Below are positions 50,411 to 59,821 of a DNA stretch of 64,000 nucleotides, in pieces (position 1 is the first letter of the stretch; each line of letters opens with the position of its first letter). Origin of the DNA: Trichloromonas sp034006665. Lineage in GTDB: Bacteria > Desulfobacterota > Desulfuromonadia > Desulfuromonadales > Trichloromonadaceae. The notes under the pieces were generated by a model. The model was given only the letters and a program-made list of their open reading frames with translations, made no database searches and had not been told where the DNA came from. The translations under genes and the position numbers were made by a program. The stretch lies in NCBI RefSeq assembly GCF_034006665.1, contig NZ_JAVESI010000003.1, positions 62,001 through 126,000 of the forward strand. The letters are read 5' to 3'.

Positions 50411-51763
50411 ATGCAGAACAAGATCCTGTTGCCGGAAGACCGTATCCCCAAATACTGGTATAATGTCATCCCCGATATGCCGGGCCCGCTGGCGCCGGTC
50501 ATCCATCCGGGGACGATGCAGCCGGTCAAGCCGGAGGATCTGCTGCCGATCTTCCCCATGCCCCTCATCGAGCAGGAAGTCTCTCAGCAACGCTGGATCG
50601 AGATTCCCGAGCCGGTGCGGGAGATCTTCCGGATCTGGCGGCCGTCCCCCCTCTTTCGTGCGCACCGGTTGGAAAAGGCCCTTGGTACCCCGGCGAAGAT
50701 CTATTACAAGTATGAAGGGGTTTCCCCGGCCGGTTCGCACAAGCCGAACAGCGCCGTGCCGCAGGCCTATTTCAACAAGATTTCTGGAACCAAGCGCATC
50801 GCCACCGAAACCGGCGCCGGGCAGTGGGGGTGTTCCATCGCCCTGGCCTGCCAGATGTTCGGCTTGGAGTGCACCGTCTACATGGTCAAGGTTTCCTTCG
50901 CGCAGAAGCCTTACCGCAAGAGCATGATGCAGCTTTGGGGGGCGAACGTCATCCCCTCGCCGTCGGATCAGACCAACGCCGGCCGCGCCATGCTCGCCAA
51001 GGACCCGGAGAACGGCGGTTCCCTCGGTCTGGCCATCAGCGAGGCGGTGGAGGATGCCGTCTCTCGCGAGGATACCCGCTACGCTCTGGGGAGTGTGCTC
51101 AACCATGTCTGCCTCCATCAGACGATCATCGGTCTTGAGGCCAAGGAGCAGATGGCCATCGCCGGGGATTATCCCGATGTGGTCATCGGCTGCCACGGCG
51201 GCGGCTCCAACTTCGCCGGAATCGGCTTCCCCTTCGTTGCCGACAAGGCCAACGGCAAGCAGGTGCGGGTGCTGGCGGTGGAACCGGCAAGCTGCCCGAC
51301 CCTGACCCGGGGGGTCTATGCCTTTGATTACGGCGACACCGCGAAGATGGCGCCGGTGGCAAAGATGTACACCCTCGGCCACGACTTCATGCCGCCGGGC
51401 ATCCATGCCGGTGGTCTGCGCTATCACGGCGCCTCCCCCCTGGTTTCCCAGTTGCTCAACACCGGAGTGATTGAGGCCAAGGCGGTGCATCAGCTTGGCT
51501 GTTTCGAAGCGGCGGTCCTCTTTTCGCGCACCGAGGGGATCATCCCCGCTCCCGAGTCGAGTCACGCCATTCGCGGCGCCGTCGATGAGGCCTTGCAGGC
51601 CAAGGAGGAGGGGAAGGAGAAGACCATCCTTTTCAACCTTTCCGGGCATGGCCATGTCGACATGACCGCCTACGACGATTACTTCGCCGGCAAGCTCACC
51701 GATTACGAATATCCCGCCGAGGCCATCAAGGAATCCTTGTCCCATCTGCCGAAGGTGGGATAG
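50411..51763 (+). CDS. trpB2: Tryptophan synthase beta-like protein, TrpB2 class
   Basis: 450 aa from ATG 50411 (AAGGAGAG upstream). This PLP enzyme keeps the Lys in YEGVSPAGSHKPNSA and the phosphate loop CHGGGSNFAG. The extended N-terminus and LKR-type inserts (RPSPLFRAHRLEKAL) mark the TrpB2 class (about 450 aa, against about 400 for TrpB1). TrpB2 does not pair normally with TrpA and can act as an indole-rescue enzyme or serine-coupled synthase. No trpA is in the window. Confidence 0.93.
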   Translation: MQNKILLPEDRIPKYWYNVIPDMPGPLAPVIHPGTMQPVKPEDLLPIFPMPLIEQEVSQQRWIEIPEPVREIFRIWRPSPLFRAHRLEKALGTPAKIYYKYEGVSPAGSHKPNSAVPQAYFNKISGTKRIATETGAGQWGCSIALACQMFGLECTVYMVKVSFAQKPYRKSMMQLWGANVIPSPSDQTNAGRAMLAKDPENGGSLGLAISEAVEDAVSREDTRYALGSVLNHVCLHQTIIGLEAKEQMAIAGDYPDVVIGCHGGGSNFAGIGFPFVADKANGKQVRVLAVEPASCPTLTRGVYAFDYGDTAKMAPVAKMYTLGHDFMPPGIHAGGLRYHGASPLVSQLLNTGVIEAKAVHQLGCFEAAVLFSRTEGIIPAPESSHAIRGAVDEALQAKEEGKEKTILFNLSGHGHVDMTAYDDYFAGKLTDYEYPAEAIKESLSHLPKVG

Positions 51764-51775
51764 ACAAAGGTACGC

Positions 51776-51800
51776 GTAGGGGCGATCACAAGGATCGCCC
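51776..51800. repeat. GTAGGGGC-type hairpin repeat, copy 2
   Basis: GTAGGGGCGATC-ACAAG-GATCGCCC between trpB2 and trpF, related to 50339-50387. Confidence 0.65.
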
Positions 51801-51815
51801 TTGTCGGGGTGACGG

Positions 51816-52430
51816 ATGATCAGGATCAAGATCTGCGGTATCACCCGTATCGATGACGCCCTGCAGGCCTGCGCCTGCGGGGCGGATGCGCTGGGACTGG
51901 TTTTCTATGAAAAAAGTCCTCGTTGCGTCACCCGGGAGCAGGCGCGGGCGATCGTCGCCGCCTTGCCTCCTTTCGTGACCACGGTCGGGCTCTTTGTCAA
52001 CGAGCGACCGGAAATCGTCCGCGAGATTGTCGACTTCTGCGGCCTGGATGTCATCCAACTGCACGGCGACGAGGGGCCGGATGCCTGTCTCTTCCCCCCC
52101 CATCGGGTGCTCAAGGCGCTGCGGGTCAAGGGGGAGGAGAGCCTGGCCGGCATCGGGGATTACGCGGTTTCGGCGCTCTTGCTCGATGCCTGGCATCCGG
52201 ACAGTTACGGCGGTACCGGCAAACTTGGCGACTGGGAGCTGGCGGCCCGTCTTGCCGTCGAGCGTTCGGTCATTCTCGCCGGCGGACTCAATCCGGAGAA
52301 CGTCGGCGAGGCGATCCGTCGGGTGCGACCCTACGGCGTCGACGTTTCCAGCGGCGTCGAAAGTGCCCCGGGGTGCAAGGATCCGGCGCGGGTCGCGGCA
52401 TTCATCCGGAATGCACGCGCCGCTCTTTAA
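51816..52430 (+). CDS. trpF: Phosphoribosylanthranilate isomerase
   Basis: The 204-aa TIM-barrel enzyme starts MIRIKICGITRIDDALQAC, the TrpF signature with catalytic Cys in KICG. The second catalytic residue is Asp in LLLDAWHPDSYGGTG, and SSGVESAPGCKDP closes the barrel. It catalyses the Amadori rearrangement of PRA to CdRP. It lies 12 bases before the helicase gene. Confidence 0.95.
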   Translation: MIRIKICGITRIDDALQACACGADALGLVFYEKSPRCVTREQARAIVAALPPFVTTVGLFVNERPEIVREIVDFCGLDVIQLHGDEGPDACLFPPHRVLKALRVKGEESLAGIGDYAVSALLLDAWHPDSYGGTGKLGDWELAARLAVERSVILAGGLNPENVGEAIRRVRPYGVDVSSGVESAPGCKDPARVAAFIRNARAAL

Positions 52431-52442
52431 CGAAAGGAACCC

Positions 52443-53717
52443 ATGAAATTTACCGAACTGAATCTGCCCGAAGCGGTCCTCAAGGGGGTCGCCGAGGTCG
52501 GTTTCACCGAACTTACCCCGGTGCAGGAAGAGACCATTCCCATCGCCCTCACCGGCCGGGATGTGGCGGCCCAGGCCCAGACCGGCACCGGCAAGACCGC
52601 CGCTTTTCTCATCTCGCTCTTTACCCGGCTGCTGGCCAGCGGCAAACGCACCAGCAACAATCCCCGCGCCCTGATCATGGCGCCGACCCGGGAGCTGGTG
52701 GTCCAGATCGTCGAGGATGCCAAAGGACTTGGGGCGCACTGCCCCCTTAAGGTACAGGCGATCTTCGGCGGCATGGACTATGACAAGCAGCGCCAGGCCT
52801 TGAAGGACGGTGTTGATATCATCGTTGCCACGCCCGGGCGACTCATCGATTACGCCAAACAGCGGGTCTTCACCTTCGACCGCATCGAAGCGCTGGTCAT
52901 CGATGAAGCCGACCGCATGTTCGACATGGGTTTCATCAAGGATCTGCGTTACATCCTGCGCAAGCTCCCGCCTTTTGAAAAACGCCAGACCATGCTCTTT
53001 TCCGCCACCATGTCCCAGCGGGTGACGGAGCTGGCCTACGAGTTCATGGATCTGGCGGAGAAGGTCGAGATCCTGCCCGAGCAGGTCACCGCCGAACGGG
53101 TCGAACAGATCCTCTATCATGCCGCCCGCCGGGAAAAATTCCCTCTGCTCCTCGGTCTGCTCAGGAAGGAAGCGGAGGCCGAGCGGGTGCTGATCTTTGT
53201 CAACACCAAGAAAGAGGCCGAGCACCTCACCGAGCGTCTCAAGGCGAACGACCTCAAGGCGGCGGTGATTTCCGGGGATATCGCCCAGAATAAGCGGATG
53301 CGCATCCTCGCTGATTTCAAGGAGGGCAAGCTGACCTTCCTGGTTGCCACCGACGTCGCCTCCCGGGGGATTCATATCGATGCCGTGAGCCACGTCATCA
53401 ACTACGACCTGCCCCAGGATGCCGAGGACTACGTCCATCGCATCGGCCGTACCGCTCGGGCCGGGGCGATCGGCAAGGCGATCAGCTTCGCCGACGAGGA
53501 TCTGGTCTTCCATCTGCCCGACATCGAGGAATATATCGGGCGCAAAATTCCCAGCCGGTTTCCCGAGGAGGATGATTTCTTCTGGGATTACAAGCGCTCC
53601 GCTCCGCGCAAGAAATCCCCTCCGGCCCACGCCAAGCCGGTGCCCGCCGCCGCAAGGGCGAAGAAGCCCCGGCGTCGGCGGGGTAAGCCCAGGGCCGATG
53701 GCCAGCCGTCGGCCTGA
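52443..53717 (+). CDS. DEAD-box ATP-dependent RNA helicase
   Basis: The 424-aa protein carries the Q motif (FTELNLPEAVLKGVAEVGFTE), AQTGTGKT, PTRELVVQ, DEADRMFDM (DEAD), SATM, then VATDVASRGIHIDAV and HRIGRTARAG. Length and motifs resemble RhlB/RhlE. The C-terminus is Lys/Arg/Pro-rich (ARAKKPRRRRGKPRADGQP), an RNA-binding tail. GAAAGGAACCC precedes the ATG. It occupies the place between trpF and accD where trpB-trpA often lie in other bacteria. Confidence 0.95.
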   Translation: MKFTELNLPEAVLKGVAEVGFTELTPVQEETIPIALTGRDVAAQAQTGTGKTAAFLISLFTRLLASGKRTSNNPRALIMAPTRELVVQIVEDAKGLGAHCPLKVQAIFGGMDYDKQRQALKDGVDIIVATPGRLIDYAKQRVFTFDRIEALVIDEADRMFDMGFIKDLRYILRKLPPFEKRQTMLFSATMSQRVTELAYEFMDLAEKVEILPEQVTAERVEQILYHAARREKFPLLLGLLRKEAEAERVLIFVNTKKEAEHLTERLKANDLKAAVISGDIAQNKRMRILADFKEGKLTFLVATDVASRGIHIDAVSHVINYDLPQDAEDYVHRIGRTARAGAIGKAISFADEDLVFHLPDIEEYIGRKIPSRFPEEDDFFWDYKRSAPRKKSPPAHAKPVPAAARAKKPRRRRGKPRADGQPSA

Positions 53718-53733
53718 ACCGGACGAGGGGAGG

Positions 53734-54414
53734 ATGGACGAGGCGTTTGTCGAACGGGTAGCAAATTGTCGCCGCTGTCCGCGCCTGGTTGACTATCTGC
53801 GGACGCTGCCGGCGAAAGGCGGTCGCACCCGGCAGGACTACTGGAACCGTCCGGTACCCGGCTTCGGCGATCCCCAGGCGCGGGTGTTTCTGGTTGGCCT
53901 CGCCCCCGGCGCCCACGGTGCCAACCGCACCGGCCGACCCTTCACCGGCGACGGTGCCGGAGATTTCATGTATCCTCTGCTGTACCGGGCCGGTTTCGCC
54001 AGTTGCCCGGAGGTTTCCCATGCCGGCGACGGTCTGTACCTGACCGATCTCTACATCAGTAACGCAGTCAAATGCGCGCCGCCGGAAAACAAGCCCCTGC
54101 CTGCTGAATTTGCCCAGTGTCGCCCCTTTCTGGCGGCGGAACTAGGCGCTTTGCCCCGGCTCAAGGTGGTGCTGGCCCTCGGCCAGGGCGCCTTCACCAG
54201 TTGCCTGCGTCTTTTCAAGGAAGAGGGGCTGGTGGCCCGGCTCGCTGATTACCCCTTTGGCCACGGCGCGGCCTATCCCCTGACCAATGGCCTGACCCTG
54301 GTCGCCAGTTACCATAGCAGCCGCTACAATGTGCAGACCGGGCGGATCAATGCCGCCATGTTTCTCGATCTGCTGACTCGGGTTCGGGAAATTGCCGCCC
54401 GAGAAAACGGTTGA
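53734..54414 (+). CDS. Uracil-DNA glycosylase, family 5 (UDGb)
   Basis: 226 aa from ATG 53734 (GAGGGGAGG upstream). The N-terminal Fe-S ligands are CRRCPRLVDYL; the active-site motif is VGLAPGAHGANRTGRPFTGDGAG, and the leucine-loop region reads ASYHSSRYNVQTGR. The KCAPPENKP element carries a further cluster Cys. It removes uracil, and probably other deaminated bases, from DNA. Start lies 16 bases after the helicase stop, so they may be co-transcribed. Confidence 0.92.
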   Translation: MDEAFVERVANCRRCPRLVDYLRTLPAKGGRTRQDYWNRPVPGFGDPQARVFLVGLAPGAHGANRTGRPFTGDGAGDFMYPLLYRAGFASCPEVSHAGDGLYLTDLYISNAVKCAPPENKPLPAEFAQCRPFLAAELGALPRLKVVLALGQGAFTSCLRLFKEEGLVARLADYPFGHGAAYPLTNGLTLVASYHSSRYNVQTGRINAAMFLDLLTRVREIAARENG

Positions 54415-54573
54415 AATGGAGCAAGGCTTCGATTAATGTAGAAAATTCGTTCTGGCATAAGGTGCGGCCGACGCCTGCCTCGCCGTGGGCGAACGCGCGG
54501 AAACGGTATTTTACTCCGCTCCCGGACCGACCGCCGAGTTCACGCCGAAACTCAATAATCAAGAGGTAGACAT

Positions 54574-55419
54574 ATGTCCTGGTTCAAGCGCTCCAAGGCG
54601 CCCATCGCCGAAGTGGAATCGAAACATGTCCAGATGCCCGAAGGGGTCTGGATCAAATGCAAGAACTGCAACGAGATCATCTACACCAAGGAAGTCGAGC
54701 GCAACCTCAACGTCTGTCCCAAATGCGACTACCACTTCCGCATTTCCGCCCGGGAACGGATCAGTCTGATTATCGACCAGGGATCCTTTGCCGAGATGGA
54801 CGCTGCCATGGAGTCGGTGGACTTCCTCGATTTCAAGGATTCCAAGCGCTACAAGGACCGCATTCGCGCCGCCGTCAAGAAGAGCAGCGGCGATGCGGTG
54901 ATCTGCGGCAAGGGAACGATCGAAGGTTTGCCGGTGGCTGTTGCTGTCTTTGACTTCGGCTTCATGGGCGGGAGCATGGGGTCGGTGGTCGGGGAGAAGA
55001 TCACCCGGGTCATTGAGCTGGGGCTGGAAAAACGTTGTCCGGTCCTCGTCTTCTCCTCTTCCGGGGGGGCGCGCATGCAGGAGAGCATCCTCTCGCTCAT
55101 GCAGATGGCCAAGACCAGCGCGGCTTTGGCCAAGCTGAAAAAGGCCGGCATTCCCTTTATCTCGGTACTGACCGATCCGACCACCGGTGGCGTGACCGCC
55201 AGTTTCGCCATGCTTGGCGACATCAACATGGCTGAGCCCAAGGCACTCATTGGTTTTGCCGGGCCCCGGGTTATCGAACAGACCATCCGCCAGACCTTGC
55301 CCGAGGGGTTCCAGCGCTCCGAATATCTGCTGGAACACGGCATGGTCGATATGATCGTCCGGCGCCAGGAAATGAAGCAGCGGCTCTCCCAGATTCTGCG
55401 GATCTTCACCAAGAGTTGA
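54574..55419 (+). CDS. accD: Acetyl-CoA carboxylase carboxyltransferase subunit beta
   Basis: In this 281-aa protein the zinc ribbon uses Cys29, Cys32, Cys48 and Cys51 (CKNC...CPKC). The carboxyltransferase core includes DFGFMGGSMGSVVGEK and SSGGARMQES. With AccA it transfers the carboxyl group to acetyl-CoA for malonyl-CoA, the first committed step of fatty-acid synthesis. It lies 3 bases before folC, the conserved accD-folC pair. Confidence 0.97.
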   Translation: MSWFKRSKAPIAEVESKHVQMPEGVWIKCKNCNEIIYTKEVERNLNVCPKCDYHFRISARERISLIIDQGSFAEMDAAMESVDFLDFKDSKRYKDRIRAAVKKSSGDAVICGKGTIEGLPVAVAVFDFGFMGGSMGSVVGEKITRVIELGLEKRCPVLVFSSSGGARMQESILSLMQMAKTSAALAKLKKAGIPFISVLTDPTTGGVTASFAMLGDINMAEPKALIGFAGPRVIEQTIRQTLPEGFQRSEYLLEHGMVDMIVRRQEMKQRLSQILRIFTKS

Positions 55420-55422
55420 TCC

Positions 55423-56706
55423 GTGGCCTATCGGGAGAGCCTCGACTACCTCTATGGGCTGCAGAAATTCGGGATCAAGCTGGGGCTGGACAACATCCGC
55501 GCTCTGCTCGATCGCCTCGGGCACCCGGAGCGCACCTACGGTGTCATCCACGTCGCCGGCAGCAACGGCAAGGGTTCGGTTTGTGCCTTTCTCGACCGCA
55601 TGCTGCGCGAAACGGGGTTGCGGGTCGGGCTTTATACTTCTCCCCATCTCCATTCCTTCACCGAACGCATCCGGGTGAACGGTACGCCCATCACCGAAGG
55701 GCAAGTGGCGGCCTACACTGCGGAGTTGCGTAAGGTCGCGGGGGATATTCCGAGTACCTTTTTTGAGTTCACCACCGCCATGGCCCTGCTCCACTTCCAG
55801 CGGGAAGGGGTCGATTTCGCGGTTCTGGAGACAGGTATGGGTGGGCGGCTCGACGCCACCAACGCCGTAGAATCTCCCCAAGTGACCGTCATCACTTCGA
55901 TCTGTCGCGATCACGCCAGCCATCTCGGCGGCGATCTGACGACCATCGCCGGCGAAAAGGGTGGAATCATCAAACCTGGCGTCCCCCTGGTGCTGGGACG
56001 TCAGGATCCCCAGGTCGATCGGGTGCTTCATGCTCTGGCCCGGGAGAAGCAGGCTCCGGTTCGCGATGTCGGCAGCGTCCTCGGCCCCAAGGGGGATGAC
56101 GCCCCTTTGTCGTGGCACGGTCATCGTTGGGAGGTGGAAGGGCTTCGTCCCGGTCTCCTTGGCGCCCATCAGCGGGAGAATCTCGCCCTGGCCTTGGCGG
56201 CGGCAGAGCTTCTCGCCGAGCAGGGTGCTCCCCTGATCCCGGCGACCGTCCGCGCGGGAATAGCCAAGACGCGTTGGCCCGGCCGCCTGGAGTGGTGGGA
56301 CGAGGAGCGCGATATCCTTCTCGATGGCGCCCATAATGAGGGGGGGGCGGCGGTCCTCGCCGATTATCTGCGTTATCTCATGCCCCGCGTGGTGCGCTGG
56401 GTTGTCGGGTTGAAAGGGGATAAGGAGGCTGCCGCGATCCTTGCTCCGCTGCTGCCCTTTGTTGCGGAACTCTATTGCACGGTGCCGCCGGTGGAAGAGG
56501 CGGTTCCACCGGAGACCTTGGCCTGCCTGGGGCGGGACGCCGGGCGCCCGGCCCGGGTCTTTGCCGGTTGCGGTGCGGCTCTGGAGGCCGCCCTTTCAGA
56601 GCGGCGGCCGGGTGAAGTCATTTTGGTGGCCGGCTCCCTCTTTCTGGTGGCGGCGGCCCGGGAATATCTGGCCGGAGGCGAGCCGATCGCGGATCCCCTG
56701 TTATGA
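55423..56706 (+). CDS. folC: Bifunctional folylpolyglutamate/dihydrofolate synthase
   Basis: 427 aa from the GTG at 55423. The ATP loop is GSNGKGSV (46-53), and the Mur ligase-like motifs LETGMGGRLDATN and DGAHNEGGA follow. It adds glutamate to folates (and dihydropteroate). The stop is 52 bases before the lptD start. Confidence 0.95.
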   Translation: MAYRESLDYLYGLQKFGIKLGLDNIRALLDRLGHPERTYGVIHVAGSNGKGSVCAFLDRMLRETGLRVGLYTSPHLHSFTERIRVNGTPITEGQVAAYTAELRKVAGDIPSTFFEFTTAMALLHFQREGVDFAVLETGMGGRLDATNAVESPQVTVITSICRDHASHLGGDLTTIAGEKGGIIKPGVPLVLGRQDPQVDRVLHALAREKQAPVRDVGSVLGPKGDDAPLSWHGHRWEVEGLRPGLLGAHQRENLALALAAAELLAEQGAPLIPATVRAGIAKTRWPGRLEWWDEERDILLDGAHNEGGAAVLADYLRYLMPRVVRWVVGLKGDKEAAAILAPLLPFVAELYCTVPPVEEAVPPETLACLGRDAGRPARVFAGCGAALEAALSERRPGEVILVAGSLFLVAAAREYLAGGEPIADPLL

Positions 56707-56758
56707 TGGTGTCTGGACCCACCTGTGGGTTTTCCTCGGTAAAGGATCCTTTGCTGTG

Positions 56759-59605
56759 ATGCGAGTTGGGCTGCTTTTTTTCCTTTTGATGATCTTTTGC
56801 TGGGCGGCTCCGGTGCAGGCGCGCCTGACTTTCGGTATCGTTCCCCAGTCCACCCGTTTTTTTCCTTCTGTGGAACGGGCCCAGGCTTTGGCCGATTACC
56901 TGGCCCGGCGCCTTGGTGAAGAGGTGGTGGTGCAGGAATTCCAGCAGGTCGCCGACCTCCACGAATCGCTGAACCGTTACCGGAGCGTCGACATGGCGGC
57001 CTTTACCGTCGATTACGTACGCCGCCAACTCGCCGGTGAGTTCGAGATTTTGGCCACGGTTGTCCCTCTCTCCTCCGCTTCCGGAGAAGCCAGCGATTTC
57101 GTGGTCGCCCGCCAGGGGGTGCGACGCGGATTGCGCAATCGCCTGGAAGTGACCTTGACGGCCATGGGCGGCGATCCGGAAGGGCGGCAACTGCTCGCCG
57201 CTTCGGGAGTCTCCCACTTGGTTGGCGCGAAGGTTTCTTCCCCTGCTGTATTTGTTGCCGAGTCCGTGCGGGAGGAAGTCCCAGCCCTTGCCGCTACGCC
57301 GGCGGAGTCAACGGAGGTGTCCCGTACCTCAGCTTCGCCGGAACTATCCGGAGATGCTCCACGGCCTTCCGCCCCAACCCCGGCGGAAGCTCCCTTGACG
57401 TCCGAAACTTTCCCCGCGGTTGTTGCGCCGCCGGTTCCTCCCGTGGTGGAGGTCGCGTCGCCGGTCGTTCCCTCCCCAACGGGACCGGGTCTTCAGGATC
57501 TGAGTGGCCCCGCCCCGGTCAATCTTGAAGCCGATGAGTTGAGCTATGATCGGGAAGCTTCCCTGTATACGGCGCGTGGTAGTGTGCGTCTGACCAAGGG
57601 GGGGGTAACCCTCGACGCGGATCAGATGCTCTTTAACGACCTGACCGGGGATGCCAACGCGACTGGAAATGTCTATCTAACCGATCCTTTGGGAACTTTG
57701 TGGGCGGAACAGGCCGATTACAACATGCAGACGGGAGTGGGCCGGATCCGCAGTGGCAAGGTCTTTATCAAGGAACATAACTTCCACCTGGCCGGCGACG
57801 AACTGAAGCGGATCGGCGAGCAGGATTACCAGTTGGAAAGAGGCTTCTTTACGACCTGTGACGGCGAAGTCCCATCCTGGAAATTCGGCGCCCGGCATAT
57901 CGATGTGACCCTGGGCAAATATGCCCGGGCCAGCAACGTTCTTTTCTATCTGCACGACTGGCCGGTCTTCTACCTCCCCTACATTGTCTTCCCCGCCAAG
58001 ACCGAGCGGGAGTCGGGAATGCTCATGCCTCGCTTCGGCTACTCGGACAAGCGCGGCGCCGAATTGTCCCTTGCCTATTATCACGTGATCGCCCGCAATC
58101 AGGATGCGACCATCTACGTCGATTACCTCTCCGACTTCGGTATCGGTCAGGGCCTGGAATATCGTTACATCTTCGGTGCCGACAACGAAGGAACCCTGCG
58201 CGGTTATTACGTCAACAACATCCGTAACGAATACCTGCGCGACAAACTCAAGGATGAACCGGATCTGGCCGACACCCTTGATGAGGACGACCGTTACGCC
58301 TTGGAGTGGAATCATCACGGTACTCTCCCCGGCGCCTGGACGTTGAGTGCTGATGTGGAATATGTCAGTAATCGCGATTATTTCGACGAATTCGGTACGA
58401 TTGCGGAGGAATATACCAAGGACCAATCCGAGTCAGTAGTCTATTTGAGTCACGCCTGGGAGAATAATATTTTTGCCGCCGAACTCGACTATACCCAGGA
58501 TCTGGAATTTGATGACGATACGACCTTGCAACGCCTGCCGGAACTCCGTTTCGACGTTCTGCGCCGGCGCCTTGGCGAAAGCCCCTTCTTCTTTGGGGTC
58601 GGTTCAACCTATACTTACTTCTGGCGGGAAGAAGAAGTCGTTACCGGCGACTGGGAGACGAGCAGGATCAAAGGCCAGCGTCTGAATGTCCGTCCCTATC
58701 TTTCGGCGTTTTTCGCCCCGGTTCCCTGGCTTGAAGTCGTTCCGGAACTGGGCTACCGCGAACGTCTCTACGAAACATCGGCTTCCGGACCCGGTTCGGA
58801 GGATGCGGGTGTCTATGACTTTTCGCTGCGGATGGGAACCAGTTTTTCCCGTGTTTTCCATGGAGGGGTGGGCAGCTACCGGAAAATCCGTCACAGTATT
58901 GACCCGGAAGTGGTCTATTCGTATGTCCCCAATGAGTCTCAGGATCATCTGCCTTATTTTGACTCGCTGGACCGGATCGGTGTCGCCAATCGCGTCACCT
59001 ACGCCTTGACCAACCGGTTCACCGCTCGCCTCGAACCCCAGCCCGGGGTGGTAGAGTATCTGGAATTTCTCAACTTCCGCCTGTCGCAAACGTACGATAT
59101 CCGGCAGTTCCGGCATGATCGAGAGGATCTCAATGAGGTTGATCCCCTGTCGGACGTGCGCGCTGAACTGCTCTGGTCACCCACCCGTAATACCTTTTTC
59201 GATCTGGATGGCCGCTATGATTTCCATAGTCGCAGTTTGGAGGCGTTCAATGCGCGGTCCGGTTTGCGCGATCAGGGGGGAAACAGTCTTTCCGTTGACT
59301 ACCGCTACACCCGTGATGAAACCGAGTATGCTACTGAGGGAACGGAGTATGTCGCGGGTACGGCCTCCCTGGCGTTGCTTGCGCCATTTTATTTTGGCTA
59401 TCAGCACCGCTACGATATTCATGATCGGGTTACTCTGGAAAAGGTTTTTGATCTGGAGTATCGCTCTCAATGCTGGAGTCTGTTTCTGACCTTGCGGGAT
59501 CGTCTTGACGAGCAGGAATATGTCCTGGTCTTTGCTTTGAGCGGACTTGGCAATGTGCTGCGCATGGGGGGTAATTTGGGGAGTACTCAGGCAAGCGAAG
59601 AATAG
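56759..59605 (+). CDS. lptD: LPS-assembly protein LptD with N-terminal PhnD-like domain
   Basis: 948 aa from ATG 56759 (GTG at 56756 is an alternative; AAAGGA upstream). After the signal peptide (ending APVQARL), residues about 22-125 read LTFGIVPQSTRFFPSVERAQ then ALADYLARRLG and DMAAFTVDYVRRQL, like the first lobe of PhnD/phosphonate-binding proteins. A Pro/Ala/Val-rich linker runs to about 245. The OstA/LptA-like beta-jellyroll starts at NLEADELSYDREASLYTARG and the barrel follows to the C-terminus. LptD inserts lipopolysaccharide in the outer leaflet. Ordinary LptD has no such front domain. Confidence 0.92.
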   Translation: MRVGLLFFLLMIFCWAAPVQARLTFGIVPQSTRFFPSVERAQALADYLARRLGEEVVVQEFQQVADLHESLNRYRSVDMAAFTVDYVRRQLAGEFEILATVVPLSSASGEASDFVVARQGVRRGLRNRLEVTLTAMGGDPEGRQLLAASGVSHLVGAKVSSPAVFVAESVREEVPALAATPAESTEVSRTSASPELSGDAPRPSAPTPAEAPLTSETFPAVVAPPVPPVVEVASPVVPSPTGPGLQDLSGPAPVNLEADELSYDREASLYTARGSVRLTKGGVTLDADQMLFNDLTGDANATGNVYLTDPLGTLWAEQADYNMQTGVGRIRSGKVFIKEHNFHLAGDELKRIGEQDYQLERGFFTTCDGEVPSWKFGARHIDVTLGKYARASNVLFYLHDWPVFYLPYIVFPAKTERESGMLMPRFGYSDKRGAELSLAYYHVIARNQDATIYVDYLSDFGIGQGLEYRYIFGADNEGTLRGYYVNNIRNEYLRDKLKDEPDLADTLDEDDRYALEWNHHGTLPGAWTLSADVEYVSNRDYFDEFGTIAEEYTKDQSESVVYLSHAWENNIFAAELDYTQDLEFDDDTTLQRLPELRFDVLRRRLGESPFFFGVGSTYTYFWREEEVVTGDWETSRIKGQRLNVRPYLSAFFAPVPWLEVVPELGYRERLYETSASGPGSEDAGVYDFSLRMGTSFSRVFHGGVGSYRKIRHSIDPEVVYSYVPNESQDHLPYFDSLDRIGVANRVTYALTNRFTARLEPQPGVVEYLEFLNFRLSQTYDIRQFRHDREDLNEVDPLSDVRAELLWSPTRNTFFDLDGRYDFHSRSLEAFNARSGLRDQGGNSLSVDYRYTRDETEYATEGTEYVAGTASLALLAPFYFGYQHRYDIHDRVTLEKVFDLEYRSQCWSLFLTLRDRLDEQEYVLVFALSGLGNVLRMGGNLGSTQASEE

Positions 59606-59619
59606 AACTTTTCTCCAAT

Positions 59620-59648
59620 CAAAAAAAACGGCGAGTGCCGGTTTTTTT
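59620..59648 (+). terminator. Intrinsic terminator after lptD
   Basis: A-run, CGGC-GAGT-GCCG, then seven T; 15 bases past the stop. Confidence 0.85.
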
Positions 59649-59821
59649 GATAGCCAAGAACTTAATTATTGACCGCAAATATTGTTCTTTGTTAATTTCT
59701 ATGTGGTTTTGGCGGTCCCGCTGGCGGCGGCCGGGCCGCGTGTTTTTTTGGAGAAAGGAGGGTGGGGTTATTATTGGATTGCCGTGAATTCGTAAACTGA
59801 TCGAGCACGAGGGAAAAATTG

